Assembly (NCBI RefSeq): GCF_049801075.1
Contig: NZ_JBNAGG010000003.1
Span: 124,001 to 188,000 of the forward strand
Length of the DNA stretch: 64,000 nt
Direction: 5' to 3'
From: Maritalea sp049801075
Lineage (GTDB): Bacteria; Pseudomonadota; Alphaproteobacteria; Rhizobiales; Devosiaceae
Shown here piece by piece: positions 51,348 to 59,684 of this stretch; the first letter of the stretch is position 1; every line of letters starts with the position of its first letter. The notes below the pieces were generated by a model that saw only the letters and a list, made by a program, of their open reading frames with translations, made no database searches and had not been told where the DNA came from. The translations under genes were made by a program, and so were the position numbers.

Positions 51348-52115
51348 ATGACTGACGCACAACAAACCACACATTTTGGTGAACGCGAAGTGCCTTTGGG
51401 CGAAAAGCAAGGTCTTGTGAATGATGTGTTCCATAAGGTGGCCGACCGCTATGATCTGATGAACGACATGATGAGCGGCGGCATGCACCGGGTGTGGAAG
51501 GATGCGTTTGTCGCCAAACTGGCACCGCCAAAGGTGGGAAATGATCATTATCATGTGCTCGATATGGCAGGCGGCACAGGTGATATTGCTCAACGCATTA
51601 TGAGCGCCTCACACGGCAATGCCAGCGTCACTGTGTCAGACATTAATAGCGATATGTTGCGCGTGGGCGCAGAGCGGGCGAAGAAATGGCGCTATCAGGA
51701 TGGCGTGGATTTTGTGGAAGCCAATGCCGAAGAACTGCCGTTTGAAGACAAAAAGTTCGACGCCTATACCATCGCCTTCGGCATTCGCAATGTGCCGCAA
51801 ATTGATCGGGCATTGCGCGAAGCCTATCGGGTGTTGAAACGCGGCGGCCGCTTGATGGTGCTTGAATTTTCAACTGTGGATGTGCCGGGGCTTGATAAGG
51901 TCTATGATCTTTTCTCAGATCATTTAATCCCGCCCATGGGCAAAATGGTGACGGGCGATGGCGACCCTTACCAATATTTGGTGGAGAGCATTCGCAAATT
52001 TCCAAAGCCAGAACCGTTTGCGCAAATGATCCGCGAAGCCGGGTTTGAAAATGTGAGCTATACGCCGCTCACCGGCAACATCGCCACCATTCATTCTGCT
52101 TGGAAAATTAGATAG
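51348..52115 (+). CDS. ubiE: Ubiquinone/menaquinone methyltransferase UbiE
   Basis: A 255-residue SAM-dependent C-methyltransferase of ubiquinone synthesis. It contains KVADRYDLMNDMMSGGMHRVWK near residue 29, the SAM loop VLDMAGGTGDIA near residue 71 and FGIRNVPQIDRALREAYRVLKRGG near residue 143, all characteristic. It starts a plus-strand cluster with ubiB 11 bp downstream, an arrangement conserved in alphaproteobacteria. Confidence 0.97.
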   Translation: MTDAQQTTHFGEREVPLGEKQGLVNDVFHKVADRYDLMNDMMSGGMHRVWKDAFVAKLAPPKVGNDHYHVLDMAGGTGDIAQRIMSASHGNASVTVSDINSDMLRVGAERAKKWRYQDGVDFVEANAEELPFEDKKFDAYTIAFGIRNVPQIDRALREAYRVLKRGGRLMVLEFSTVDVPGLDKVYDLFSDHLIPPMGKMVTGDGDPYQYLVESIRKFPKPEPFAQMIREAGFENVSYTPLTGNIATIHSAWKIR

Positions 52116-52126
52116 GCACCGCATCT

Positions 52127-53650
52127 ATGAGCATCTCAGCCTATTTTCGCTTGGTTCGCGCAGGCTATGTATTGGCCCGCGAGGGCGCGCTTTCTGTCAC
52201 GGAAGGGCAGGGCATTAAAGGGCCAGCGGCCCGCGCGATCAAATTGGCGCGGCTGATTGAACGGCGTTCTGTGCGCAAGACCGGGCGGGTGGAACGCTTG
52301 TCCAAAGCACTACAAAAGCTTGGCCCGACTTATGTGAAATTGGGGCAAATGCTGGCGACACGGCCGGACATTGTGGGCGCAAATGTATCTGGCGATCTGC
52401 AAGGGCTGCAGGATCAAATGCCGCCCTTTGATCAAAAGCTGGTGCCGCAGATTTTGAAGTCTGCGCTGGGCAGTGCGGCGGATAGGCTGGACAAGGTTTC
52501 AGACCCCATTGCCGCCGCCTCCATTGCGCAGGTGCATGAGGCCTATATTGATGGGCAAAAGGTTGCCGTTAAATTGCTGCGGCCCGATATTGAAGAGCGT
52601 TTCTACAAAGACCTTGCCTCCATGCGCGCCGCCGCCAGTTTGGCGGAACGGTTTGTGCCGAAGTCACGCCGTTTGCGCCCGCTGGATGTGATCAAGACCT
52701 TGGAGCGTTCTGCATTTCTAGAAATGGATTTGCGGCTAGAAGCGGCAGCCATTTCGGAAATGAATGAGAATATCAGCAACGATCCGGGCTTTGAAATTCC
52801 AACTGTTGTTTGGCCGCAAACCTCGAAAGAAGTGATGGTCACTTCGTGGATGGACGGTATTCCAATCCGCGATCATGCCAAAATTGATGCGGCGGGGCTG
52901 GACCGCAAAAAGATCGCCAAAGATTTGCTGCAAAGCTTTTTGCGCCATGCGATCCGCGACGGTTTTTTCCATGCGGATATGCACCCGGGCAATCTGTTTG
53001 TGGCCCCTAATGATGGCACAGTGCGGGCGGTTGATTTCGGCATTATGGGGCGCATTGGGCCAGAAGAGCAGAAGTTTCTTGCGGAAATTCTTTATGGCTT
53101 TATCACCCGCAATTATCAGCGCATTGCGCAGTTGCATTTTGATATTGGCTATGTGCCCAAGGACCAGTCGGTGGACGATTTTGCTCAGGCGCTGCGCGCC
53201 ATTGGCGAACCGCTGGTGGGCCGTTCTGCTGATGAAATCTCCATGGCAAAAGTGCTCACCCAATTGATGGATGTGACCGAGCTGTTCAACATGCAAACCC
53301 GCACTGAGCTGGTGATGCTGCAAAAGAATATGGTGCTGGTGGAGGGCGTGGCCCGCTCGCTTGACCCAGAGTTGAACATGTGGACCACAGCTGAGCCAAT
53401 CGTTTCGGAATGGGTGAAGCGCAAGGTGGGGCCGGAAGGCATCATCAAAGATGCGATCTCCACGGGCAATGAATTTTTGCTGGCCGCGAAAAAGCTACCG
53501 GACCTGCTGAACCGCTATGAGAAAATGCTGGAAGATGCAGAGCAGCAAAAGCAACGCACACCGTTTTTCATGAAGCGATGGTTTGCCGTCCTCAGTACAA
53601 TTTTGATGGTTTTGGTTGCCGCCGCTGCGTTGAAGACCCTATTGTTCTGA
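52127..53650 (+). CDS. ubiB: Ubiquinone biosynthesis protein UbiB (atypical kinase)
   Basis: A 507-residue ADCK-type atypical kinase/ATPase that promotes ubiquinone synthesis. It has the family's KxGQ motif (KLGQMLATRPD near residue 72), an alanine-rich ASIAQVHEA in place of a glycine loop, the lysine in VAVKLLRP, HADMHPGN near residue 282 and the metal-binding VDFGIMG near residue 302. A C-terminal membrane helix (about 484-505) is present. It is cotranscribed with ubiE and probably coaBC. Confidence 0.95.
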   Translation: MSISAYFRLVRAGYVLAREGALSVTEGQGIKGPAARAIKLARLIERRSVRKTGRVERLSKALQKLGPTYVKLGQMLATRPDIVGANVSGDLQGLQDQMPPFDQKLVPQILKSALGSAADRLDKVSDPIAAASIAQVHEAYIDGQKVAVKLLRPDIEERFYKDLASMRAAASLAERFVPKSRRLRPLDVIKTLERSAFLEMDLRLEAAAISEMNENISNDPGFEIPTVVWPQTSKEVMVTSWMDGIPIRDHAKIDAAGLDRKKIAKDLLQSFLRHAIRDGFFHADMHPGNLFVAPNDGTVRAVDFGIMGRIGPEEQKFLAEILYGFITRNYQRIAQLHFDIGYVPKDQSVDDFAQALRAIGEPLVGRSADEISMAKVLTQLMDVTELFNMQTRTELVMLQKNMVLVEGVARSLDPELNMWTTAEPIVSEWVKRKVGPEGIIKDAISTGNEFLLAAKKLPDLLNRYEKMLEDAEQQKQRTPFFMKRWFAVLSTILMVLVAAAALKTLLF

Positions 53651-53666
53651 AAACGAGGGGATCATT

Positions 53667-54878
53667 ATGCTTGAAGGCCGCAAAATCTTATTGATCATCA
53701 CCGGGGGCATTGCTGCCTTTAAGGCGATTGATGTGATGCGTTTGATCCGTAAAGCAGGCGGCGAGGTGCAGCCTTTTATGACGGCAGCGGCGCAGAATTT
53801 CGTCACGCCGATGACAGCCAGCACCGTTTCCGGCAAACCCACGCTAACCGAATTGTTTGACCTGAGCCGTGAAGCCGAAATCAACCATATTGAATTGGTG
53901 CGCGACGCCGATCTTATTGTGGTGGCCCCGGCGACTGGTAATTTTATGGCGAAGATGGCCCACGGCATTGCCGATGATTTGGCGTCCACCGCAATCTTGG
54001 CGCGAGATAAGGATGTGATCGTCGTCCCAGCAATGAATGTGCGCATGTGGGAGTCAGCGGCGACCCAGCGCAATTATCGCCAATTGCTGGACGATGGCAT
54101 GCAGTTTTTGGGGCCGGTTGAAGGCAGCATGGCGTGTGGCGAATTTGGGCCCGGCCGGTTGGCGGAGCCACCAGAAATTTTTGATGCGATCTGCGCCTAT
54201 TTCGAAAAGGGCCAAAGCCTTAAGGGCAAGCATTTTATCGTCACCTCTGGCGGCACCCGGGAACCGATTGATCCGGTGCGATTTATCTCCAATGCCTCCT
54301 CCGGCAAGCAGGGCACCGCAATCGCCCAAAGCCTGTTGGACCGGGGCGCGAATGTGAGCTTCATTTATGGCGCATCAGATGTGCCGCCCCCAGCGGGCGC
54401 ACATGCGATTGCCATTGGTAGCGCGCAAGATATGTATGATGCAGTGCATCAAGCATTGCCGGCTGATGGGGCGATTTTCTGCGCCGCCGTGGCCGATTGG
54501 CGGCCAGAGCAAGCGGGTGCCGAAAAGATCAAAAAAACGCCCGACGAAACGGCTGCGCCCAGCATCCAAATGGTGCTCAACCCGGATATCTTAAAGTCTG
54601 TTGCCCAGTTGGACGCAGCGGCACGTCCTCAATTGGTGGTGGGCTTTGCGGCGGAAACCGAAAAGCTGGTTGAACATGCCCGTGCCAAGCGGCAACGCAA
54701 AGGCTGCGATTGGCTGTTGGCCAATGATGTAAGCCCGGAGATGGGTACATTTGGCGGCGACCAGAACAAGATTACATTTTTTAGCTCTGACGAGCCGGAA
54801 GAATGGGACAATATGAGCAAGAAGGGTGTCGCGGAAAAGCTGGCCGATCTTATTGCGAAAGAATTTAAGGGAGCATGA
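53667..54878 (+). CDS. coaBC: Bifunctional phosphopantothenoylcysteine decarboxylase/phosphopantothenate-cysteine ligase
   Basis: A 403-residue fusion that makes 4'-phosphopantetheine for coenzyme A. Residues 1-185 are the FMN-dependent CoaC part with catalytic His in INHIELVRDADL, PAMNVRMW and the substrate flap MACGEFGPGRL. Residues 186-403 are the CoaB ligase, opening IVTSGGTREPIDPVRFISN. It lies 16 bp after ubiB and overlaps dut by 4 bp. Confidence 0.97.
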   Translation: MLEGRKILLIITGGIAAFKAIDVMRLIRKAGGEVQPFMTAAAQNFVTPMTASTVSGKPTLTELFDLSREAEINHIELVRDADLIVVAPATGNFMAKMAHGIADDLASTAILARDKDVIVVPAMNVRMWESAATQRNYRQLLDDGMQFLGPVEGSMACGEFGPGRLAEPPEIFDAICAYFEKGQSLKGKHFIVTSGGTREPIDPVRFISNASSGKQGTAIAQSLLDRGANVSFIYGASDVPPPAGAHAIAIGSAQDMYDAVHQALPADGAIFCAAVADWRPEQAGAEKIKKTPDETAAPSIQMVLNPDILKSVAQLDAAARPQLVVGFAAETEKLVEHARAKRQRKGCDWLLANDVSPEMGTFGGDQNKITFFSSDEPEEWDNMSKKGVAEKLADLIAKEFKGA

Positions 54879-55333
54879 TGGTCGAGGTTCAATTTAAAGT
54901 TTTGCCCCATGGCGAAGGGCTTGAGGCACCGCAGCAGGCGACATCTGGCGCGGCGGGCTTGGACTTGCGCGCAGCGGTGCCTGAGTATGAACCTATGATT
55001 ATTGAACCGGGTGATCACGACATAGTTCCAACTGGATTTGCTTTGGGCTTGCCCGAATTTTATGAAGCGCAGATTCGCCCACGCTCTGGCCTAGCCGCAA
55101 AGCATGCAGTGACAACCTTGAATGCACCCGGCACCATTGATGCAGACTATCGCGGCGAGGTGCGCGTCATCCTGATCAATCACGGGAAAGCGCCCTTCAC
55201 CATCAATCGTGGCGACCGCATTGCGCAGATGGTGATTGCGCCGGTTGAAAAAGTGGTCATGATAAAGACAGAATCTCTGTCTAGCACTGATCGAGGTGCG
55301 GGCGGGTTTGGTTCAACTGGGGTGTCGTCATAG
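54875..55333 (+). CDS. dut: Deoxyuridine 5'-triphosphate nucleotidohydrolase
   Basis: A 152-residue trimeric dUTPase that hydrolyses dUTP to dUMP. The five motifs can be followed: SGAAGLDLRAA, RPRSGLAAKHAV, LNAPGTIDADYRGEV, RGDRIAQMVI and the C-terminal DRGAGGFGSTG arm. Its ATG overlaps the coaBC stop; a second ATG one codon on is also possible. The pairing with coaBC is common in bacteria. Confidence 0.97.
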   Translation: MMVEVQFKVLPHGEGLEAPQQATSGAAGLDLRAAVPEYEPMIIEPGDHDIVPTGFALGLPEFYEAQIRPRSGLAAKHAVTTLNAPGTIDADYRGEVRVILINHGKAPFTINRGDRIAQMVIAPVEKVVMIKTESLSSTDRGAGGFGSTGVSS

Positions 55334-55361
55334 GCGGCACGCTTTGCAAAGAGGTGCTCAA

Positions 55362-56096
55362 ATGACCTTGTCTACTCCACTTTCTCGCCTTGCGCTGGTC
55401 GCAACAGTTTTCCTGACGCTTATTTCCACCGCCCTTGCGGGTGATCGCGCCTTGCTGAATGCCATTGGCTATTCAGAAGATGGCCGCTATTTCGCCTTTG
55501 AAGAATTTGGCGTGCAAGATGGCTCAGGCTTTGCCTATTCAAATATCTATCTTATTGATATTGCAGAAGATAAATGGGTAGAAGGCTCCCCCTATCGTGC
55601 AGGTTCTGACGATGAAATGACCCCGCTTCATGTGATCCGCGCGCAGGCCGCCAGCCAGGCATTTGCTGATCTGGAAGCCTATGGCATTGTCACCCCAGCA
55701 GATATGATCGCCTTCCAAGCAGATGGCGAGCCCGAAATTGATCAAACCAGCATCGCCTTTAACGTGCCGGGCTTTATGGGCCCTGCACCGCGTGATCAAA
55801 TGTATGAGATCGCCCTCGATATTTTTAAGGCCCCGTCTACAGAACCTTGTGTCGATTATATGGGCCAAGAACCGATGGGTTTTGCGGTGAATTTGACCGA
55901 TTTGGACGGCAATATGGACCGCATTTATGAAGATGGGCATATTCCAAAATCGCGCGGTTGCCCGATCACTTATCGCCCAACAGCGGTGTTTATGCCCTTC
56001 CAGTCTTATAGTCTTGACCATGCCGTGTTGCTGGTTTCAGTTTGGGCACACGGGTTTGAAGGGCCGGATCGTCGCTTTATCGTGGTGCCGCTTTAA
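55362..56096 (+). CDS. DUF2259-family predicted secreted protein
   Basis: A 244-residue protein that matches DUF2259. It has a signal peptide (about 1-25, ending in TALAG) and continues with IGYSEDGRYFAFEEFGVQDGSG, FAYSNIYLIDI and, near the end, QSYSLDHAVLLVSVWAHGFEGPDRRFIVV. These proteins are periplasmic and of unknown function; the repeated aromatic strands suggest a beta-propeller-like fold. Start ATG at 55362 has GAGGTG upstream. It sits between dut and the ThiF-like gene, 3 bp from the latter. Confidence 0.88.
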   Translation: MTLSTPLSRLALVATVFLTLISTALAGDRALLNAIGYSEDGRYFAFEEFGVQDGSGFAYSNIYLIDIAEDKWVEGSPYRAGSDDEMTPLHVIRAQAASQAFADLEAYGIVTPADMIAFQADGEPEIDQTSIAFNVPGFMGPAPRDQMYEIALDIFKAPSTEPCVDYMGQEPMGFAVNLTDLDGNMDRIYEDGHIPKSRGCPITYRPTAVFMPFQSYSLDHAVLLVSVWAHGFEGPDRRFIVVPL

Positions 56097-56099
56097 TTT

Positions 56100-56840
56100 A
56101 TGTCCCTAAGCGCTGAAGAAACCGCCCGCTATGCCCGCCATATTGTGTTGAAACGTATTGGTGGGGTTGGGCAACAGCGCCTAAAAGCAGCGAAAGCGCT
56201 GATAATTGGTGCTGGTGGCTTGGGCAGTCCTGCCCTTGCCTATTTGGCAGCGGCGGGCGTTGGCACCATCGGCATTGTCGATGACGACCATGTGTCGCTT
56301 TCCAATCTGCAGCGCCAGATTGTGCATCGCTCATCTGATGAAGGAATCGCGAAGGTTGCGTCAGCGCAGCGCTTTGCTGCCGACCTTAACCCGCATATTA
56401 CAGTGAACACTCATCCAATACGCCTGACGGCTGACAATGGTGATGAGTTGATCAGCCTCTATGATCTGGTGCTGGATGGCAGCGATAATTTTGCGACACG
56501 CAAGCTGGTGGCCGATTTGTGCGCTCAGCACCACAAACCACTCGTCGCGGGGGCGGTTACGCTGTTTGATGGCAATCTGACGGTATTTATGCCTTATCAG
56601 GGCGATAATCCGTCATTCGATGACCTTTATCCCGCACCGCCGGAAAATGAAGCGCAATTTTCTTGCGAGGAAGTCGGCATATTGGGGCCGATTACCGGGG
56701 TTATTGGCAGTCTCCAAGCACTTGAAGCAATTAAGTTGATCACAAAGGTCGGCGCCCCTTTGGTGGGCGAGTTGCTGATCTATGACGGGCTAAATGCCAG
56801 CGCCAGCAAAATGAAATATCGACGCCGCGCCAAAGCTTGA
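56100..56840 (+). CDS. ThiF/MoeB/HesA-family adenylyltransferase lacking the zinc-binding cysteines
   Basis: A 246-residue E1-like enzyme that adenylates the C-terminal glycine of a sulfur-carrier protein such as MoaD or ThiS. It has ARYARHIVLKRIGGVGQQRL, the nucleotide loop IGAGGLGSPALAYLAAAG near residue 38, the arginine finger in SNLQRQIVH and DGSDNFATR near residue 127. MoeB and ThiF normally hold zinc with two CxxC pairs. Here the first is replaced by a stretch without cysteine (DLYPAPPENE) and the C-terminal pair is absent; only the SCEEVG Cys remains. It follows the DUF2259 gene by 3 bp. The partner carrier is not nearby. Confidence 0.9.
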   Translation: MSLSAEETARYARHIVLKRIGGVGQQRLKAAKALIIGAGGLGSPALAYLAAAGVGTIGIVDDDHVSLSNLQRQIVHRSSDEGIAKVASAQRFAADLNPHITVNTHPIRLTADNGDELISLYDLVLDGSDNFATRKLVADLCAQHHKPLVAGAVTLFDGNLTVFMPYQGDNPSFDDLYPAPPENEAQFSCEEVGILGPITGVIGSLQALEAIKLITKVGAPLVGELLIYDGLNASASKMKYRRRAKA

Positions 56841-56870
56841 TTATCGTTGCCTCAAAAAAAGGTAAGCGAG

Positions 56871-57824
56871 ATGAGCAAAACAATCGCCGTGATCGGATTG
56901 GGCATTATGGGCCAACGCATGTTGCACGCGTTGAGCACTTATCCGGCATTTGAAGTCACCCAAATGTGGGACCCGAGCGAAGCGGCGCAACGCGCCGCGC
57001 GCGACATTGCCCCCCACGCCAATATTCCCCCTACAGCAGAAGCCGCAATTGATGCGGTGGATGTGGTCTATCTCGCCTGCCCACCCGCGCCGCGGCATGT
57101 GTATGCCAAATATGCGGCCGACTTGGGCAAGCCTTTATTTTTGGAAAAACCACTCGGTACCGATGTGGCCGCCAGCCGCGAACTGGTGCGCCATTTGGAG
57201 GCAGCACAGGTGCCTACGGCAGTGAATTTCGTGCAAGCGACTGGCGAAGCACTGGCGCATGTTCAATCTGCCGCTTCATCCGGCAAGATGGGCGAACTTG
57301 CAGGCATCGATATATTCGTGTCCTACGCCCAATGGCCCCGCGCTTGGCAAGTAAAAGCCGATTGGCTGCGCTTTCGCGCAGAAGGCGGCATGACACGGGA
57401 AGTGATTTCGCACTTTATGTTTTTTGCCGAACGGGTGATGGGGCGCGTGCAATTGGATTGGGCACATGTTGACTATCCCAATGATGAGCTATGCGAAACC
57501 AATTTGGCAGCACGGCTGACAAGCGAGGAAGGCACAAAACTCAATATTTTCGCTAGTGTCGGCGGCACGCAGCCCGATCGACAGGAAGTTTTCATCAAAG
57601 GGGCAAAACAGAGCTTTTCCGTGCGGCAATTCAGTGAACTATGGGCCACTAGCGGCGAGGACTTTACTCAAATTGTCGATCCGGGTGCCAATGCCCGCAT
57701 TGATGGCCTGCATGCGCAGCTCGATCACTTTGCACTTATGGTTGAAGGCAGAGACCATCTTTTGGCCACGCCACAGGAAGCCTTGAGCGTTCAGGAAAAA
57801 ATCGAAGCCATCTTGGCCAGCTAG
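56871..57824 (+). CDS. Gfo/Idh/MocA-family NAD(P)-dependent oxidoreductase
   Basis: A 317-residue oxidoreductase with an N-terminal Rossmann fold (IAVIGLGIMGQRMLHAL) and the Gfo/Idh/MocA EKPLG motif (FLEKPLGTDVAASRELV near residue 94). The C-terminal half has the open beta-sheet dimer domain, including GGMTREVISHFMFFAERVMG. These enzymes oxidise or reduce sugars and related alcohols; the substrate here is unknown. I start at the ATG at 56871, preceded by GGTAAGCGAG. A VOC-family gene follows after 100 bp. Confidence 0.88.
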   Translation: MSKTIAVIGLGIMGQRMLHALSTYPAFEVTQMWDPSEAAQRAARDIAPHANIPPTAEAAIDAVDVVYLACPPAPRHVYAKYAADLGKPLFLEKPLGTDVAASRELVRHLEAAQVPTAVNFVQATGEALAHVQSAASSGKMGELAGIDIFVSYAQWPRAWQVKADWLRFRAEGGMTREVISHFMFFAERVMGRVQLDWAHVDYPNDELCETNLAARLTSEEGTKLNIFASVGGTQPDRQEVFIKGAKQSFSVRQFSELWATSGEDFTQIVDPGANARIDGLHAQLDHFALMVEGRDHLLATPQEALSVQEKIEAILAS

Positions 57825-57924
57825 CGCGCTAAGAAAAGCTCAACCAAATCAACAGGCTTTGCTTGACGGTTGGACCAAAAATCACAACAATCGTGCTTAT
57901 TCTTTAAAAGATAGGTTGTCCCTT

Positions 57925-58338
57925 ATGAAATCGATCTTCCACTTGGCTTATCACGTGACTGACCTCAACGTGGCCCGGTATTTTTATGGCGAAATTCTTG
58001 GTTGCCATGAAGGCCGCAGTGCCGAAAGTTGGGTTGATTTCGACTTTTTTGGCCATCAAATTTCACTACATGTGGGCATGCCGTTTAAAACGGCCCGCAC
58101 TGGCATGGTGGGCGACCACAAAGTGCCGATGCCGCATCTTGGGGTTATTCTTGAACATGGGGATTGGGAGAAATTGGCTGAACGCCTCAAGCGTGCCAAT
58201 GTGGATTTTATCATCCCTCCACAAGTGCGGTTTGAGGGCGAACCGGGCGAACAATGGACCATGTTTTTCACGGATCCATGCGGCAACCCGATTGAAGTTA
58301 AAGGCTTCAAAAATATGGATGGCGTTTTTGCCAGCTAA
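57925..58338 (+). CDS. VOC-superfamily (glyoxalase/dioxygenase-like) protein
   Basis: A 137-residue protein with two beta-alpha-beta-beta-beta modules of the vicinal oxygen chelate fold. It opens FHLAYHVTDLNVARYFYGEILG, then DFDFFGHQISLHVG, and ends FFTDPCGNPIEVKGF, which supplies a typical metal Glu. Potential metal ligands are the His in FHLAYHV, the His of LHVG and that Glu. It could be a glyoxalase-like isomerase or an extradiol dioxygenase; the substrate is unknown. The start is the ATG at 57925. Confidence 0.87.
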   Translation: MKSIFHLAYHVTDLNVARYFYGEILGCHEGRSAESWVDFDFFGHQISLHVGMPFKTARTGMVGDHKVPMPHLGVILEHGDWEKLAERLKRANVDFIIPPQVRFEGEPGEQWTMFFTDPCGNPIEVKGFKNMDGVFAS

Positions 58339-58364
58339 GGATTAGGGCGCGGCTTCCGTCGCGC

Positions 58365-59096
58365 CTATTCTGCCTTAAGCGAAGCCCGCCCATTTTCGGT
58401 AAGCACCCAGCTTTCTGCCCCTTCAAAAACGGCCGCTGTGAGTGGCTTGCCATAGCCTGCGCCTGAATCAAGATTGACGCGGTTTCCATAATGGGTCGCT
58501 TCGGGCACTGTGGTGTGGCCATGCACAATCAGCCAATCATGGGGGCGCGGATCATCCAAGAAGCCCTCTCTGATCCACACCAAATCATCTTCTGTTTGCT
58601 GCTCTAGGGCCACGCCAGGGCGAATCCCTGCATGGACAAACAGTAACTCACCTGCGGTGATCGTGAGGGGCAAATTGTTGATGAAGTCCAAATGGTGTTG
58701 CGGCACCGCTTCTTGCGCATCTTCATGCAATTGAAAAATCCGTCGATCAATATCCGAATCAATGCCATAGGAGGCAAGGGTTTCCACACCGCCAATGCGC
58801 TCATGAAACCAGTCATAACCTGGCTTCAGCCGATAATCGGTGCGCGGATAATCTTCCATAAACATGGAAAACATCCGGTCATGATTGCCCAAAATGCAAT
58901 GCCAATTTTTGCCGGACTTTACCCCGTCAGCCAACAATTCGATCACGTCTTTGCTGTTGGGGCCGCGATCCACATAATCGCCGAGAAAGACAATCTTTGC
59001 ATTTTGCCCACCATCGCGTTCGATCTTGTCGAGCACCTTATGCAGCTGCTCCAACTGGCCGTGAATATCGCCAATGGCGTAAATTGGATCGGTCAT
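58365..59096 (-). CDS. Serine/threonine protein phosphatase-like metallophosphoesterase
   Basis: A 243-residue metallophosphoesterase. The PPP-family motifs are intact: GDIHG (about 9-13), GDYVDRGPNS near residue 40 and GNHD near residue 72, with later histidines in LFVHAGIRPG and IVHGHTT. It resembles bacterial PrpA/lambda-type phosphatases. The ATG at 59096 is the better start. It could act on phosphoproteins or diadenosine tetraphosphate; the target is unknown. It stands alone between convergent and orphan genes. Confidence 0.9.
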   Translation of the reverse strand: MTDPIYAIGDIHGQLEQLHKVLDKIERDGGQNAKIVFLGDYVDRGPNSKDVIELLADGVKSGKNWHCILGNHDRMFSMFMEDYPRTDYRLKPGYDWFHERIGGVETLASYGIDSDIDRRIFQLHEDAQEAVPQHHLDFINNLPLTITAGELLFVHAGIRPGVALEQQTEDDLVWIREGFLDDPRPHDWLIVHGHTTVPEATHYGNRVNLDSGAGYGKPLTAAVFEGAESWVLTENGRASLKAE

Positions 59097-59131
59097 GTTT
59101 CGCACTCACTAAGGACGGTTACTGTGGTTTC

Positions 59132-59479
59132 TCAGAAACTTGATAGATAATTAAAGATTTCAATTTCGACAAATTCTGCGCAGGCATGAACTTTATTTTT
59201 ATAAAGGGTTTCCGGGCCATTTGGACAATATCCAACGACCCAATCTTCGTCATTCTCCGAAAAATACCAACTATTTGATGATCTTTTATCAGCTGACCAA
59301 TTCAACCATAAGTCAATAAGTTCTTGGTGTTCGATTAGATAGCTATAGATGCTGTTAACCGTAAGCTTCCGTTCGAATTGCTCCAAGCCAAGGGCACGGG
59401 CCATCTCTACCATGTATGTTCGGGGATGATTAGAATAGAGCCTAGGAAAGGTGCAAGCAAACTCAACTGTATCGGTCAT
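59132..59479 (-). CDS. Orphan hypothetical protein
   Basis: A 115-residue acidic, aromatic-rich protein that I do not recognise. It has no signal peptide or membrane helix. AAGGCAAGA precedes the ATG, so translation is plausible. The sequence (IYSYLIEHQELIDLWLNWSAD, then NSWYFSENDEDWVVGYCP) and AT-rich codon use differ from the neighbours, which suggests acquisition. The size and composition recall small immunity-type proteins, but no toxin partner is adjacent. It may be a young or laterally gained gene. Confidence 0.65.
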   Translation of the reverse strand: MTDTVEFACTFPRLYSNHPRTYMVEMARALGLEQFERKLTVNSIYSYLIEHQELIDLWLNWSADKRSSNSWYFSENDEDWVVGYCPNGPETLYKNKVHACAEFVEIEIFNYLSSF

Positions 59480-59525
59480 TTCTTGCCTTCAACCCGAGCG
59501 ATCACTAAACGCTATCTAAATTAAA

Positions 59526-59543
59526 AGGGGCCAGCTGGCCCCT
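59526..59543. terminator. Palindromic terminator downstream of fabB
   Basis: AGGGGCCAGCTGGCCCCT is a perfect 18-base palindrome (59526-59543). On the minus strand it is followed by TTTTAATTT, giving termination of the fabA-fabB unit; on the plus strand CTATTTTTTT follows. Confidence 0.75.
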
Positions 59544-59561
59544 CTATTTTTTTGCCGCCAC

Positions 59562-59578
59562 CGGACACTTCGTGTCCG
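59562..59578. repeat. Short perfect hairpin in fabB downstream region
   Basis: CGGACAC (59562-59568) and GTGTCCG (59572-59578) flank a 3-base loop. It sits in a 140-bp GC-rich non-coding stretch downstream of fabB that looks like dispersed repeat material. No further copy is seen here. Confidence 0.4.
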
Positions 59579-59684
59579 TCCCCGGCACCCTCGGCCATTT
59601 TTTGCGCCGCCGTCGTTCGCTACGCTCACTACCCCGGCACCCCCGCCGATTGGTGCCTAGCGCAAGCGCAGCGCGATATGCAGA

